This document shows positions 24,433 to 32,802 of a stretch of 64,000 nt of DNA, one piece after another. The first letter of the stretch is position 1. Every line of letters starts with the position of its first letter. The stretch is from Thermoplasmata archaeon (GTDB lineage: Archaea; Thermoplasmatota; Thermoplasmata; Lutacidiplasmatales; UBA184). A program made the translations under genes and the position numbers. The DNA is taken from positions 1 to 64,000 of the forward strand of contig DAHXNZ010000005.1 in the NCBI GenBank assembly GCA_027365105.1, read 5' to 3'. The notes beneath the pieces were generated by a model. It worked only from the letters and a program-made list of their open reading frames with translations. It was not told the origin of the DNA and searched no databases.

Positions 24433-25631
24433 CCCTCCTCCGGCAGGGCGCCGGGGATCCCGTTCTGGGCGGCCCGGTAGATGGCGAGGTACCGGTCGGT
24501 CATGACCTCAAGCGATGCGGTCCGCCGGACCCAGCGGAGACCGGCCCCGGCCAGCCGCTCCCGCTCCTCGGGCCGGTCGAGGAGTTCGGTCAGGATCCGA
24601 TGGAGCGCCGGGGGGTCGGCGGGATCGGCCAGCCGTCCGGTCGCCCCGTCGGTGATGATCTCGGCCGGTCCGCCGAGGCGGAGCGCGACGACACAAGCCC
24701 CCGAGGCCATCGCCTCGAGGAGCGCGATCCCGCCCGTATCGCTGACCGAAGGGAGGACGAAGATCGAGCTCGCCGCCAGCAGCGAGGCCTTCTCCTCCTC
24801 CGGGACCGAATCGACCAGTCGGACCCGCTCGCGCAGGTGTCGGTCCCGGGCGAGTCGGTCCCGGACCGCCGCCTCCTCCGGGCCGCGCCCGGCGACGACC
24901 GCCCGGAACTCGGTCTTGGGCCGGGCGGCCGCGACCGCGTCCAGGAAGCGGTGGATCCCCTTGTCCCGGGTCCACCGGGCGAGGTAGGTGACAATCGGTC
25001 GGTCGTCCCAGCCTTCCCGGCTCCGCCAGTCGGGGAGGTGCCACCCGGGGGCGAACCGGTCGGTGTCGATCCCGTTCGGCAGGATCTGGACTGGAGGTCG
25101 GAACGGCTTTTTCGCGTGGGCATCCAGCACGGCCTTGGCCGCCCGGGACGGTGTGGTGACCCGGTCGCACCGCCAGTACAGCCCCAGATTGAACCACCAC
25201 GCGCACCGGAAAAAGATCGGGACGAACCACTTCTGGGGCAGGCTCTCGCGCATGGCCCACAGATCGGTGTGGAAGGTGCCGACGAGGGGGATCCGAAAGT
25301 GCCGGGCGGAGAGGAAGCCGAGCGAACCCACCCCGCCCGGGGAGTGGAGGTGGACCACGTCCGCCCCGCTCAGCCCCTCGCCCCGGAGCGAGAGGTAGGG
25401 AAACACCGGCCAGCGGTACTGACCGTAGAGCGGGACGGGCACCGCCCGCAGCCGGCGGACCCGGACCCCCGAGGGCCGGGTCTCGACGGGCGTCGAGGCC
25501 TTCCTCCCGCCGGGAGCGTACACCCGGATCGAGTGGCCCCGACGGGCCAGCGAGTCGGCGAGGTCGGCGGTGACCCGGGCCACTCCGTCGTGGGTCGGCA
25601 GGAACGAGTCGGTGAACAGGGCGATCTCCAT
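24363..25631 (-). CDS. Glycosyltransferase family 4 protein
   Basis: A 422-residue GT-B fold enzyme. The N-terminal acceptor domain starts IALFTDSFLPTHDGVARVTADLADSLARRGH, with VVHLHSPGGVGSLG and GTFHTDLWAMRE. The donor domain carries PNGIDTDRFAPG, LARWTRDKGIHRFLDAV, VVAGRGPEE and the E-x7-E motif in GGIALLEAMASGACVVA. Related enzymes transfer sugars to diacylglycerol or to phosphoinositol-type acceptors. It is the last gene of the mevalonate operon, 21 nt after DUF835, which hints at lipid head-group glycosylation. Its last about 23 codons run antisense through the tRNA-Arg gene, and the stop codon lies within the tRNA. Confidence 0.88.
   Translation of the reverse strand: MEIALFTDSFLPTHDGVARVTADLADSLARRGHSIRVYAPGGRKASTPVETRPSGVRVRRLRAVPVPLYGQYRWPVFPYLSLRGEGLSGADVVHLHSPGGVGSLGFLSARHFRIPLVGTFHTDLWAMRESLPQKWFVPIFFRCAWWFNLGLYWRCDRVTTPSRAAKAVLDAHAKKPFRPPVQILPNGIDTDRFAPGWHLPDWRSREGWDDRPIVTYLARWTRDKGIHRFLDAVAAARPKTEFRAVVAGRGPEEAAVRDRLARDRHLRERVRLVDSVPEEEKASLLAASSIFVLPSVSDTGGIALLEAMASGACVVALRLGGPAEIITDGATGRLADPADPPALHRILTELLDRPEERERLAGAGLRWVRRTASLEVMTDRYLAIYRAAQNGIPGALPEEGGPVGSSRPGPMLPEPLNPRMLA
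24388..24418 (+). other. Probable intron in the T-loop of tRNA-Arg (position 59/60)
   Basis: The 31-nt insertion contains a hairpin (CTCCGGC pairing with GCCGGGG, 8-nt loop) and ends in GGGAAC. Because of the run of A at the left junction, the splice point could lie anywhere from position 56/57 to 59/60. In the precursor GGGTTC (24379-24384) can pair with GAACTC (24415-24420), a helix that competes with the mature T-stem. I did not find a canonical 3-4-3 bulge-helix-bulge by eye. Confidence 0.7.
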
Positions 25632-25652
25632 CGGTGGCGGGTCCCCAGCGGA

Positions 25653-26408
25653 TCAGCTTGGCCCGTCAAAGAGATGCGAGAGCCTACTAAAATCCCGCGG
25701 CTCCAGTGCCGAAGGGTCGACCGAGACGATCAGGCCCGCTCGGGCCTCCTCGACCGTGTCGAGGAGCCAGCGGACGAAGTGGAGGACGAGCTCCGGGGTC
25801 AGGGAGGTCAGCAGGAACTCGAGAGCGTCGAGATAGATCCAGGCCCCCGACGGTCCCTCGAGGGCGTTGCGGATCCGGCCGCTGAGTTCGCTGAGGGATC
25901 CCGCCGCCGAGGGGTTGTCGATTCCGCTGGGCCGCAGATCCACCCGCCGGTCGTCGGGCACCCCCGGCAGGTCGGGAGGGCGTCGCGAGATGAGCAGCAC
26001 CCGGGGGGCCCCGGGGGCGGCACCCCGGATCAGGCTGAGCGCACGTTCGGGGCGGGGCTCCGGCACGAGGTAGCCCCGGCCGGGGGTGACCGGCGGCGCA
26101 CTCCGGCCGGCCGGGGAACCGCTCCACGGACGAGGGGGCGCCGGGGCGGTCGCCCAGACGGCGCGTCGGGGGGGGGCGAGCAGGGTCCGTCGCTTGACCT
26201 CGACCTCTTCGGCGAGCCGGGCGACCCGGCTTTCGAGCAGCATCCGGAGCTCGGCGGGGCTGTGGCCGCGCGCGGCATGTTCGATCATCTCCCGGAGGGC
26301 CGTCCGGATTCCCTCTTCGTAGCCCAGAGCGTACGCCCGCGCGAACTCCTCATCCGGCGGCCGCTCCGAGCCGATCCGGCTGCGCGGCTCGGAGTTCCGA
26401 CCCTCCAC
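25653..26408 (-). CDS. DUF835 domain protein
   Basis: A 251-residue protein. The first part is a basic, helical segment (residues about 20-75) with a probable coiled coil (LESRVARLAEEVEVKRRTLL). The DUF835 domain follows from about residue 110: YLVPEPRPERALSLI, APRVLLISRRPPDLPG, GAWIYLDALEFLLTSLTPELVLHFVRWLLDTVEEARAGLIVSVDPSAL. The family is common in euryarchaea, often in signalling proteins, with unknown function. The start is the GTG at 26408, preceded by AGGAG; a longer frame upstream overlaps DUF35 and is shadow. Confidence 0.75.
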   Translation of the reverse strand: MEGRNSEPRSRIGSERPPDEEFARAYALGYEEGIRTALREMIEHAARGHSPAELRMLLESRVARLAEEVEVKRRTLLAPPRRAVWATAPAPPRPWSGSPAGRSAPPVTPGRGYLVPEPRPERALSLIRGAAPGAPRVLLISRRPPDLPGVPDDRRVDLRPSGIDNPSAAGSLSELSGRIRNALEGPSGAWIYLDALEFLLTSLTPELVLHFVRWLLDTVEEARAGLIVSVDPSALEPRDFSRLSHLFDGPS

Positions 26409-26416
26409 GGCCGCTC

Positions 26417-26857
26417 CTAGCCCGGGGGGGAGGTCCGTCCGGGCGCTCCCGGCTCCCGCGGGGTAAACTTGTAACCGTAGTGGATGACCCCGGCCTTGCC
26501 CTCCTCCCGGAGCTTCCGGAACGTCGCCCGGACCGCGAGCCCGATCGAGACCTCCGAGGGGGTGACGTCGACGATCTGGCCCGTCAGGACCGGACCTTCG
26601 GGCGTACGGACGAGGGCGAGAACATAGGGGACCTGCATCTCGAATCCCTCGGCGGCGTCGTGGACGACCGTGTAGGAGATCACCTCCCCGTCCCCCGTCA
26701 GCTGGATCGGCTGCATCTTGCCGATTGATTCGCGGTGGTGGGTGCAGTTCGGGCAGACGGCGCGGGGCGGGAAGTAGACCTGCCGGCAGACGGCGCACTT
26801 CGACGCCCCGAGGTTGTACCGCTGCGGCGTCGCTCTCCAGAAACGTGCGATCGACAT
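26417..26857 (-). CDS. DUF35 OB-fold acyl-CoA scaffold protein
   Basis: A 146-residue protein with an N-terminal rubredoxin-like zinc ribbon (CAVC and CPNC) and a C-terminal OB-fold (GDGEVISYTVVHDAAEGFEMQVPYVLALVRT). In archaea this protein bridges acetoacetyl-CoA thiolase and HMG-CoA synthase in a channelling complex that starts the mevalonate pathway, holding the shared CoA pantetheine site. Gene order here (HMG-CoA synthase, thiolase, DUF35) is that of the known complex. All four zinc ligands are present, unlike the second DUF35 copy at 56025. Confidence 0.9.
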   Translation of the reverse strand: MSIARFWRATPQRYNLGASKCAVCRQVYFPPRAVCPNCTHHRESIGKMQPIQLTGDGEVISYTVVHDAAEGFEMQVPYVLALVRTPEGPVLTGQIVDVTPSEVSIGLAVRATFRKLREEGKAGVIHYGYKFTPREPGAPGRTSPPG

Positions 26858-26866
26858 CTTCGCTCC

Positions 26867-28039
26867 CTAGGGTTCCCTCCGTTCGAGAAGGTGGACCACA
26901 CTGGTCGCCCCGGTCCCGCCGACGTCGTGGGTGAGGCCGATCCGGGCCCCGGGGACCTGGCGCTCCCCCGCCTGACCGCGCAGTTGTCGGACGATCTCGA
27001 CGACCTGGGCGACCCCGACGGCGCCGAAGGGGCGCCCCTGGGCCTTGAGGCCGCCGGAGGGGTTCATCATCAGCCGGCCCTGGCCGGTGAACTCTCCCCG
27101 TTCGACCGCCGGTCCGGCGCGGCCCTTCTCCACGAACCCGAGGTCCTCGAGGGCGAGCAGCGCGCTGATCGTATACCCGTCATGGATCTCGGCCACCTGG
27201 ACGTCCGACGGCGAGAGGTGCGCCGTCCGGAACGCGGTCTCGGCGGCGACGCGCGTCGACTCCAGGACCGTCGGGTCCTGCCGGTGCTGGACGGCCATCG
27301 TATCGGTCGCGACGCTGCTCGCGGCGATGCGGATCGGGATCTCGGTGTGCCGCTTCGCCTCGGAGAGCGGCCCGAGGACGACCGCCGCGGCGCCGTCGCT
27401 GAGCGGCGCGCAGTCGAACATGCCGAGCGGTTCCGCGACCCGGCTCGCGGCGAGCACCTGGGCCACCGTGAGTGGGTTGCGGTAGTGGGCGAGCGGGTTC
27501 TTCGCCCCCATCGCATGGGCGTGGACCGCAACCCGGGCCAGCTGCTCCGGGGTGGTGCCGTACTGGTGCATGTGGCGCCGGGCGATGAGCGCCCAAAGCG
27601 CCGGCAAGGTCGCCCCGAAGACGACCTCCCACTCCTGGTCGGCGGAGGCGCTGGCGATCTGGTTGCCGGTCGTATCGGGGACGTCGGTCAGCTTCTCCGC
27701 GCCGCCGACCACGACGTAGTCGTATTGGCCGCTCGCCACCGCGAGGTAGCCCTGATGCAACGCGAGGGAGCCCGAAGCGCCCCCGCCCTCGATTCGGATC
27801 GCCGGAAGGTGCCGTCCCGCCAGCCCGGCGTAGTCGAGGATCAAGGGGGCGATGTGCTCCTGGTCGAGAAGCGGGCCGCTCGCCATGCTGCCGAGATAGA
27901 GGGCACTCAGGTCCTTGGAGGAGAGCTTCGCGTCCACGAGGGCCTCGAGCCCGGCCTCGATCCCGATCTCCCGGAACGAGCGGTCCCAGAGTTCGCCGAA
28001 CCGGGTCATCCCGATCCCGAGGACCGCGACCTCCCGCAT
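26867..28039 (-). CDS. Thiolase-fold protein of the mevalonate operon, catalytic Cys and His replaced
   Basis: A 390-residue SCP2-type thiolase fold: REVAVLGIGMTRFGELWDRSFREI, GQYDYVVVGGAEKLTD, AEIHDGYTISALLALEDLGF, MNPSGGLKAQG. By position it should make acetoacetyl-CoA for HMG-CoA synthase, 2 nt upstream. However, the nucleophilic cysteine expected in the (C)ASG motif is glycine (G87 in EGGGASG), and the GHP-x-GATG motif reads GRPFGAVG (R336 for His). The second thiolase in the window (54844) has C88 and H338 at the matching places. It could be a structural pseudo-enzyme of the complex or use a different mechanism. Confidence 0.85.
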   Translation of the reverse strand: MREVAVLGIGMTRFGELWDRSFREIGIEAGLEALVDAKLSSKDLSALYLGSMASGPLLDQEHIAPLILDYAGLAGRHLPAIRIEGGGASGSLALHQGYLAVASGQYDYVVVGGAEKLTDVPDTTGNQIASASADQEWEVVFGATLPALWALIARRHMHQYGTTPEQLARVAVHAHAMGAKNPLAHYRNPLTVAQVLAASRVAEPLGMFDCAPLSDGAAAVVLGPLSEAKRHTEIPIRIAASSVATDTMAVQHRQDPTVLESTRVAAETAFRTAHLSPSDVQVAEIHDGYTISALLALEDLGFVEKGRAGPAVERGEFTGQGRLMMNPSGGLKAQGRPFGAVGVAQVVEIVRQLRGQAGERQVPGARIGLTHDVGGTGATSVVHLLERREP

Positions 28040-28041
28040 CG

Positions 28042-29094
28042 TCAGCTCCCCCCCATGTGGATCTTGCCGCGGAACTTGGCGTAGACCGCATAGTTGAGGA
28101 AGGTCCCGCCGTGGAGGTAGCTCTCCACCGACGGCCCGAGGGCCCGGGCGAAGCTCTTGAGTTCGGGCGTGGTCTCGATATCGAAGGCGTCGCTGCCCGC
28201 CCCGCTCCCGTACCCGACCATGAGGATCCGCTCGCCCGGGTCGGCGTGGTCGAGGACGTTGGCGAGCCCGATCAGGGCCGCCCCGGAGTAGGTGTTGCCG
28301 ATGAACGGCGTCACGAGGCCGTAGCGCATCTGGTCGTCGGTGAACCCCAGCTGCTTGCCGACACGCTGCGGGAACTTTCCGTTCGGCTGGTGGAAGACCA
28401 CGTGCTGGTAGGAGGCCGGGGTGGTCCCGGCGACCTCCATGAGGTGGTGCGCACACTCGGTGACGTGCTTGAAGTAGGCCGGTTCGCCGGTGAACCGCCC
28501 GCTGTGGGACGGGTAGCGCTGCCCTTCTCGGCGCCAGAAGTCCGGCGTGTCGGTGGTGTAGCTCACGGTGTGGTGGATCCGGGCGATCACCCGCTGGCGG
28601 CCGATGGCGAACGCGGCGCCTCCCGCGCTCGCCGAGTACTCGAGTGCATCGCCCGGGGCGCCCTGGCTCGTGTCGGTCCCGATCGCCACGCCCAGGTCGA
28701 TCATCCGGGCCCCGACGAGGCCGAGGCAGGTCTGGATGGCGGCCGTGCCCGCCTTGCAGGCGAACTCGAAGTCGGCGGCGGTGAGATGCGGGGCCGCCCC
28801 CACCGCCTGGGCGACGACGGTGGCGGTCGGCTTGACCGCGTACGGGTGGGACTCGGAGCCGACATAGAGCGCGCCAATCGACTGCGGGTCGATCCGGCCG
28901 CGCTGGAGCGCCTGGCGCAGCGCCTCGGTCGAGATCGTGATCGTGTCCTCGTCCGGCGACGGGACGCTTTTCTGGACGATGTAGAGGCCCTGGCCCATCG
29001 CGGCACCATCGGCGCCCCAGACCGACCCGATCTCGGCCGGGGCGATCCGGTACTTCGGGACATACGCTCCGTAGCTCACAATTCCAGCGTCCAT
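28042..29094 (-). CDS. Hydroxymethylglutaryl-CoA synthase, archaeal type
   Basis: The 350-residue enzyme condenses acetyl-CoA with acetoacetyl-CoA to HMG-CoA, the second step of isoprenoid lipid synthesis. The active-site triad is visible: Glu in [11 protein letters not shown] (E82), the acylated cysteine in FEFACKAGT (C113), and His in [10 protein letters not shown] (H235). [20 protein letters not shown] and [12 protein letters not shown] follow. I choose ATG 29094 ([15 protein letters not shown]-terminus) with GGAGGA 10 nt before it; ATG 29112, overlapping the upstream regulator's stop, is possible. It is grouped with thiolase and DUF35. Confidence 0.95.
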   Translation of the reverse strand: MDAGIVSYGAYVPKYRIAPAEIGSVWGADGAAMGQGLYIVQKSVPSPDEDTITISTEALRQALQRGRIDPQSIGALYVGSESHPYAVKPTATVVAQAVGAAPHLTAADFEFACKAGTAAIQTCLGLVGARMIDLGVAIGTDTSQGAPGDALEYSASAGGAAFAIGRQRVIARIHHTVSYTTDTPDFWRREGQRYPSHSGRFTGEPAYFKHVTECAHHLMEVAGTTPASYQHVVFHQPNGKFPQRVGKQLGFTDDQMRYGLVTPFIGNTYSGAALIGLANVLDHADPGERILMVGYGSGAGSDAFDIETTPELKSFARALGPSVESYLHGGTFLNYAVYAKFRGKIHMGGS

Positions 29095-29111
29095 GCGGTG
29101 GGTTTCCTCCA

Positions 29112-29789
29112 TTACATTCGCTCCAAACGAGTCAGGATCTCGGGAGGGCGAAGGGCGGTGGTCAGGAGCGGGATCCGCTCGACCTCGCTGAGGCGGACCG
29201 CGAGGGGATCGACGCGCCCCGGATCGGAAAAGATCACGGCGGAAGGCTTGAGGGGATGGGCCCGGACCGCGACCATCGGAGAGCGGCCGTACTTGACCTG
29301 CGAGAAGATGAGCGCCCGTTGGGTCGTCCAGCCGAACACCTCGGAGTACCGGGTGGCATCGATCGAAAGGATCGCCTTCGGGGCATCGATGAGCGTGAAG
29401 CCATGGATGTCCCGGTGGAGGTCGACCGAGCTGACCGCCACCGCCTCGAGGCGGGAGGCGAGCTTGGGGAGCGGCACCGCGGCGGAGAACTCCCGCCGGC
29501 CCAGGATTCCCAGGGAGGCCGGTAGGCCCCCGAGCTGCTGGTACATCCGCCCGCCGTGGTGATGATCGACCTCGACCAAGGCGTCGACATACCGGCGGAT
29601 GAAGGCCGCGCCGGGGCTCGCGCGTCGTTCCGACTCGTAGTCGCTGATGACCGAAGGGACCGTCGCGAGTTGGTGGGCGAGATCTCGTTGGGTGATCCCG
29701 AAGTCCTCCCGCCACTTGCGGAGGGTACGGCCGGGGTGGGGGCTCAGCACGACTTCCCCGGCGATCTTCTCCCGGATCTCCGCGTCCAC
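29112..29789 (-). CDS. XRE-type helix-turn-helix transcriptional regulator (COG1709-like)
   Basis: A 225-residue protein with an N-terminal helix-turn-helix of the Cro/C1 type ([49 protein letters not shown], residues about 24-72) and a C-terminal domain of unknown ligand ([33 protein letters not shown]). Related archaeal regulators often sit next to HMG-CoA synthase, so it may control the mevalonate operon and its own promoter. It starts with GTG about 25 nt after a TATA box, so the operon mRNA is probably leaderless. Confidence 0.85.
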   Translation of the reverse strand: MDAEIREKIAGEVVLSPHPGRTLRKWREDFGITQRDLAHQLATVPSVISDYESERRASPGAAFIRRYVDALVEVDHHHGGRMYQQLGGLPASLGILGRREFSAAVPLPKLASRLEAVAVSSVDLHRDIHGFTLIDAPKAILSIDATRYSEVFGWTTQRALIFSQVKYGRSPMVAVRAHPLKPSAVIFSDPGRVDPLAVRLSEVERIPLLTTALRPPEILTRLERM

Positions 29790-29810
29790 GGCCCCGGGAG
29801 TCGAATCACG

Positions 29811-29819
29811 GTATAAATC
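29811..29819 (-). promoter_or_regulatory. TATA box of the mevalonate operon
   Basis: On the minus strand GATTTATAC lies about 25 nt before the GTG start of the regulator. It is flanked by CGGTACCG, a palindrome that could be an operator. Confidence 0.65.
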
Positions 29820-29871
29820 GGTACCGTTCCTGTCGTTCTCTGGGTTCGACAGGAGCCGAATGTCGGGGGAA

Positions 29872-29970
29872 TGGACCGGGCGAGAGTTTCCGGAGGCGGG
29901 GGGCCGCCTCCCTTTGAACTCGCGACCTCTACCTTGCCAAGGTAGCGATCTTCCGCTGATCTACCGGCCC
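29872..29970 (-). tRNA. tRNA-Ala (anticodon GGC) with a T-loop insertion
   Basis: Read on the minus strand from 29970: acceptor GGGCCGG pairs with CCGGTCC (29879-29873), including the G3:U70 pair that identifies tRNA-Ala. The D-stem is GATC/GATC, and the anticodon stem CTACC/GGTAG closes TTGGCAA with anticodon GGC. The T-stem is GCGAG/CTCGC. The loop starts TTCAAA and is interrupted by 27 nt before the last T. Removal restores GTTCAAAT and a perfect tRNA ending in discriminator A (29872); CCA is not encoded. A TATA-like box lies upstream. Confidence 0.9.
29886..29912 (-). other. Probable intron in the T-loop of tRNA-Ala (position 59/60)
   Basis: The 27-nt insertion contains a perfect 8-bp hairpin (GGAGGCGG with CCGCCTCC, loop CCCC) and ends GGAAAC. 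It sits at the same T-loop position as in tRNA-Arg, and both inserts begin GG and end AAC. GAGTT of the T-arm can pair with AACTC across the right junction in the precursor. No canonical bulge-helix-bulge was identified by eye. Confidence 0.72.
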
Positions 29971-29998
29971 AACCCCGAGGGCCCCAGTCCGGCCGGGG

Positions 29999-30007
29999 CA
30001 TAAACCC
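29999..30007 (-). promoter_or_regulatory. TATA-like box for tRNA-Ala
   Basis: GGTTTATGC on the minus strand lies about 30 nt before the tRNA 5' end, within the 65-nt gap behind the MMPL gene. Confidence 0.5.
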
Positions 30008-30035
30008 TTGCCGCCAAATCGCCGGTTCCGCCGCC

Positions 30036-32684
30036 CTACATCCTCCGACGGGCGACCGCGAGGATCGCGGGAAAGTAGTACAGCCGGACGAGGAAGGTGT
30101 CAATGACGAGTGAAATCGCAAAGGCGATCCCGAGCTGCTGGAGGAAGCCGAGGGGCTGGAGGCCGAGGGACCCGAGGGAGGCGGCGAGGATCAGGCCCAG
30201 GCTGGTGACGACCGCTCCCGAATAGCCGATCCCCCGGGGGATTGCCCGCCGGGGCGGCTCGCGCCGTTGCTCCTCGACGACCCGGCTCAGGATGAAGACC
30301 GTGTAGTCGTTGCCCAGGGAAACCAGGATGACGAACAGAATCAGCGGGATGAGGTAGATCAGAGCCTCGTGGAGCAGGTAGGTCGAGATGAAGTAGAGAA
30401 GTACCGTCGTGGCCGTAATGGAGAGGTAGACGCCCGACAGCGAAATGAGCGGGTAGATCAGCGATCGGAACGCGAGACCTAGGACGGCTCCGATCAGGAC
30501 GACGATCAGGAGCTCGAGTTCCGGATACAGGACCTGGTTCTGGCTCTTCTGGTCGACGACCCCGGCCGCGGCTCCTCCGACGATCCATCCGGGATGGGCC
30601 CGGAGCGACAGGACGAACGCCGACCCTCCGTCGCTGAAAGGGCTCGCGACCGAATACAGGTTCCAGTACGCCCAAGACCCGTTCGAGAAGAGATAGCCGG
30701 TCGCCCCCGAAAGTGTCGCACCGGCCGAGCCGTTCGGCGCGAGGTCGTGCCCCAGCAGGAAGGGGCCCGTACCGCTCGCCAGGCCCGGGGTCGTGTGCAT
30801 CGCCGCGGCGGCCCGGTAGAGGATCGCGGTCCCGGCGGGGGTCAGGCTTCCGTTGGCGGCCAGATACCCCGAAGGATCGTGGACCAGCACCGTGGTCGGG
30901 AACAGGAGGTTGGCTCCGAAGGCCGATTGGAGCGCGTCCTGGGCCCGGACGCTCGGGAAGGAGGCGGGCAGGCCCTGGGTGATGTCGTAGCTGGTCGGTA
31001 CGGTCAAGGCGGCGACCACGACCGGGATCGCGACGATCCCGACGACCGCGAGGACCACCCACCGGTGCCGGACGGAGGCGTCGGCGGCCCGGTAGAAGAC
31101 CGACCGCTCAAGAGGCCGGGAACGGGGCGCGCGGCCCGGGGCGAGGAAGACCCTGGGCCCGAGGAAGCTCGTGATCACCGGGAGCAGGGTCGCCTCGCAG
31201 ACCCCCACCAGGAGGACGGTGACAAAGAGGACCGGCCCCCACGTAGAAATTCCGGGGAGGAAGGACAGCGCCCCGAGGCCGGCCGCGACCGTGACCGCGC
31301 TGGTCAGGATGGCAGCTCCCGCCGTTTCGGTCGCCCGCTCGATCGCCCGGTTGGGCGCGAGGCCCTCCCTCAGCCCTTCCCGGTACCGGTAGAGCAGGAA
31401 GACCAGGAAATCGGTCGCGATTCCGAGGACCACCGCCGTGAGCACGTAGGTCACGATGTAGTTGACCGGTCCGATGAACGCCCCCGTGAGGAGGATCCCG
31501 AAGTACCCGAAGAGGGTGCCCGTGCCAACGAACCCCACCGCGAGGATCGGGGCGACCCATGAGCGAAGCGTGATGAAGACCGCGACCGCCAGCAGGATGA
31601 AGGTGAGCCCGAACAGGAACCCCTCCGAAGCGCTCGCCGCTTGGGAGTCGTAGCTGACCGCCCCGTTCCCCGCGACCCCTGCAGCCGATCCGAAGAAGGC
31701 GGTGGCGACGGTCCGAATTTCCGGGACTGCGGCCTGGGCGGGGTAGAAGTTGTCGGCACCGCGAAAGCCGTCGGGCACGCTGAAGCGCACATAGATGAGG
31801 CTGACCTCCCCGTTGGGACTGACGAAGGGGGCCCGCAGGGCCGCCGAGGCAGCCAGCCAGCCGTCGGTCGTCACGAACCGTAATCCCCCATCCCCGGGAG
31901 CGGCAAAGGCCGAGACCAGCGTGCCGGGGATCGGGTGCCCGAATATCGTGAGGCCCCCCAGAGCCAGCCACCCGCCGACCAGGGTCGGGAGGGCCGTAGT
32001 GGCGTTCGTCACGGTCGTGCGAGCCAGGAGGAAGCGGCCCGGGGCCGGGTCAGGGAGGAACGGGAGGGCGGTCGAGCGGACCGCCCCGGTCACCAAGGCG
32101 GAGGCCGCCACTCCTGCCGAATAGTTGTCCAGGAGGGCCTGCCGGAACGCCTGGGGATACCCGCCGGGGGGGCCGCCGGAGCGATTGTAGGTCGAGTTGA
32201 TGGTCGCTTGGGCCCCGGACCAGTTCGCGAAGAACGCGGTGGGAAATCCCCAGGCCTGACGCGAGAGGGCTTCGAAGAGGGTTGAATTGGCGGCGATCGC
32301 CGGTCGGGCCGGGTCGAGGGCGGAGTCGAGTGCGCCGGCGAGGGCCGAGCAGATCGAGCTCGTGGAGTTGAAGTCGCGGATGTGGGCCTGCTCGACGGCG
32401 TTCGAGAGCCCATACGTCGCGTTGCAGTAGGCGGGTCCCGGCGAGGTCGCGTTCTGGACGACCACGAAGAGGGTCGAGACCTGCGGGCTCGCCCGGGCCA
32501 GCAGCGCCTGGGCTTGGGCCGACTGGCTACCGGCGACCGAGCTCCCGCTCGAAGAGTAGCTGACGTAGCCTTGGTAGAGGCCGGCCACCGGAGCCATCGC
32601 GAGCAGGATCACGATCCAGACGAGAAGCACGGCTCGCCGCCGCTTCAGCAGGGCCCGGGCCCAGGTCCTCCCGGAATCGACCAT
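30036..32684 (-). CDS. RND/MMPL-family membrane exporter (second copy)
   Basis: An 882-residue relative of the protein at 1529-4546: an N-terminal helix (AVLLVWIVILLAMAPVAGL), a sequon-rich external domain, a five-helix block containing GIATDFLVFLLYRYREGL, a second helix and external domain, and a final block with SLGNDYTVFILSRVVEE. The acidic residues in these D-Y/F motifs are the proposed proton-relay sites. The substrate is unknown. The start is ATG 32684, about 40 nt after a TATTAAA box; the in-frame GTG at 32714 lies too close to that box to be transcribed. Confidence 0.87.
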   Translation of the reverse strand: MVDSGRTWARALLKRRRAVLLVWIVILLAMAPVAGLYQGYVSYSSSGSSVAGSQSAQAQALLARASPQVSTLFVVVQNATSPGPAYCNATYGLSNAVEQAHIRDFNSTSSICSALAGALDSALDPARPAIAANSTLFEALSRQAWGFPTAFFANWSGAQATINSTYNRSGGPPGGYPQAFRQALLDNYSAGVAASALVTGAVRSTALPFLPDPAPGRFLLARTTVTNATTALPTLVGGWLALGGLTIFGHPIPGTLVSAFAAPGDGGLRFVTTDGWLAASAALRAPFVSPNGEVSLIYVRFSVPDGFRGADNFYPAQAAVPEIRTVATAFFGSAAGVAGNGAVSYDSQAASASEGFLFGLTFILLAVAVFITLRSWVAPILAVGFVGTGTLFGYFGILLTGAFIGPVNYIVTYVLTAVVLGIATDFLVFLLYRYREGLREGLAPNRAIERATETAGAAILTSAVTVAAGLGALSFLPGISTWGPVLFVTVLLVGVCEATLLPVITSFLGPRVFLAPGRAPRSRPLERSVFYRAADASVRHRWVVLAVVGIVAIPVVVAALTVPTSYDITQGLPASFPSVRAQDALQSAFGANLLFPTTVLVHDPSGYLAANGSLTPAGTAILYRAAAAMHTTPGLASGTGPFLLGHDLAPNGSAGATLSGATGYLFSNGSWAYWNLYSVASPFSDGGSAFVLSLRAHPGWIVGGAAAGVVDQKSQNQVLYPELELLIVVLIGAVLGLAFRSLIYPLISLSGVYLSITATTVLLYFISTYLLHEALIYLIPLILFVILVSLGNDYTVFILSRVVEEQRREPPRRAIPRGIGYSGAVVTSLGLILAASLGSLGLQPLGFLQQLGIAFAISLVIDTFLVRLYYFPAILAVARRRM

Positions 32685-32724
32685 AGGACCCGGGGCCGAC
32701 ACTGGGAGCGGCACGCCGGAGGCC

Positions 32725-32731
32725 TATTAAA
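32725..32731 (-). promoter_or_regulatory. TATA-like box for the second MMPL exporter
   Basis: TTTAATA on the minus strand lies about 42 nt before ATG 32684 and only 11 nt before the alternative GTG, which decides the start in favour of the ATG. Confidence 0.55.
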
Positions 32732-32802
32732 GGGGACCTTCCGAGGGCGGCCTCCCGGGAGGCCACGACAACGCTTTTGGGGAGCGGGCCGCTGCGTTTT
32801 CC

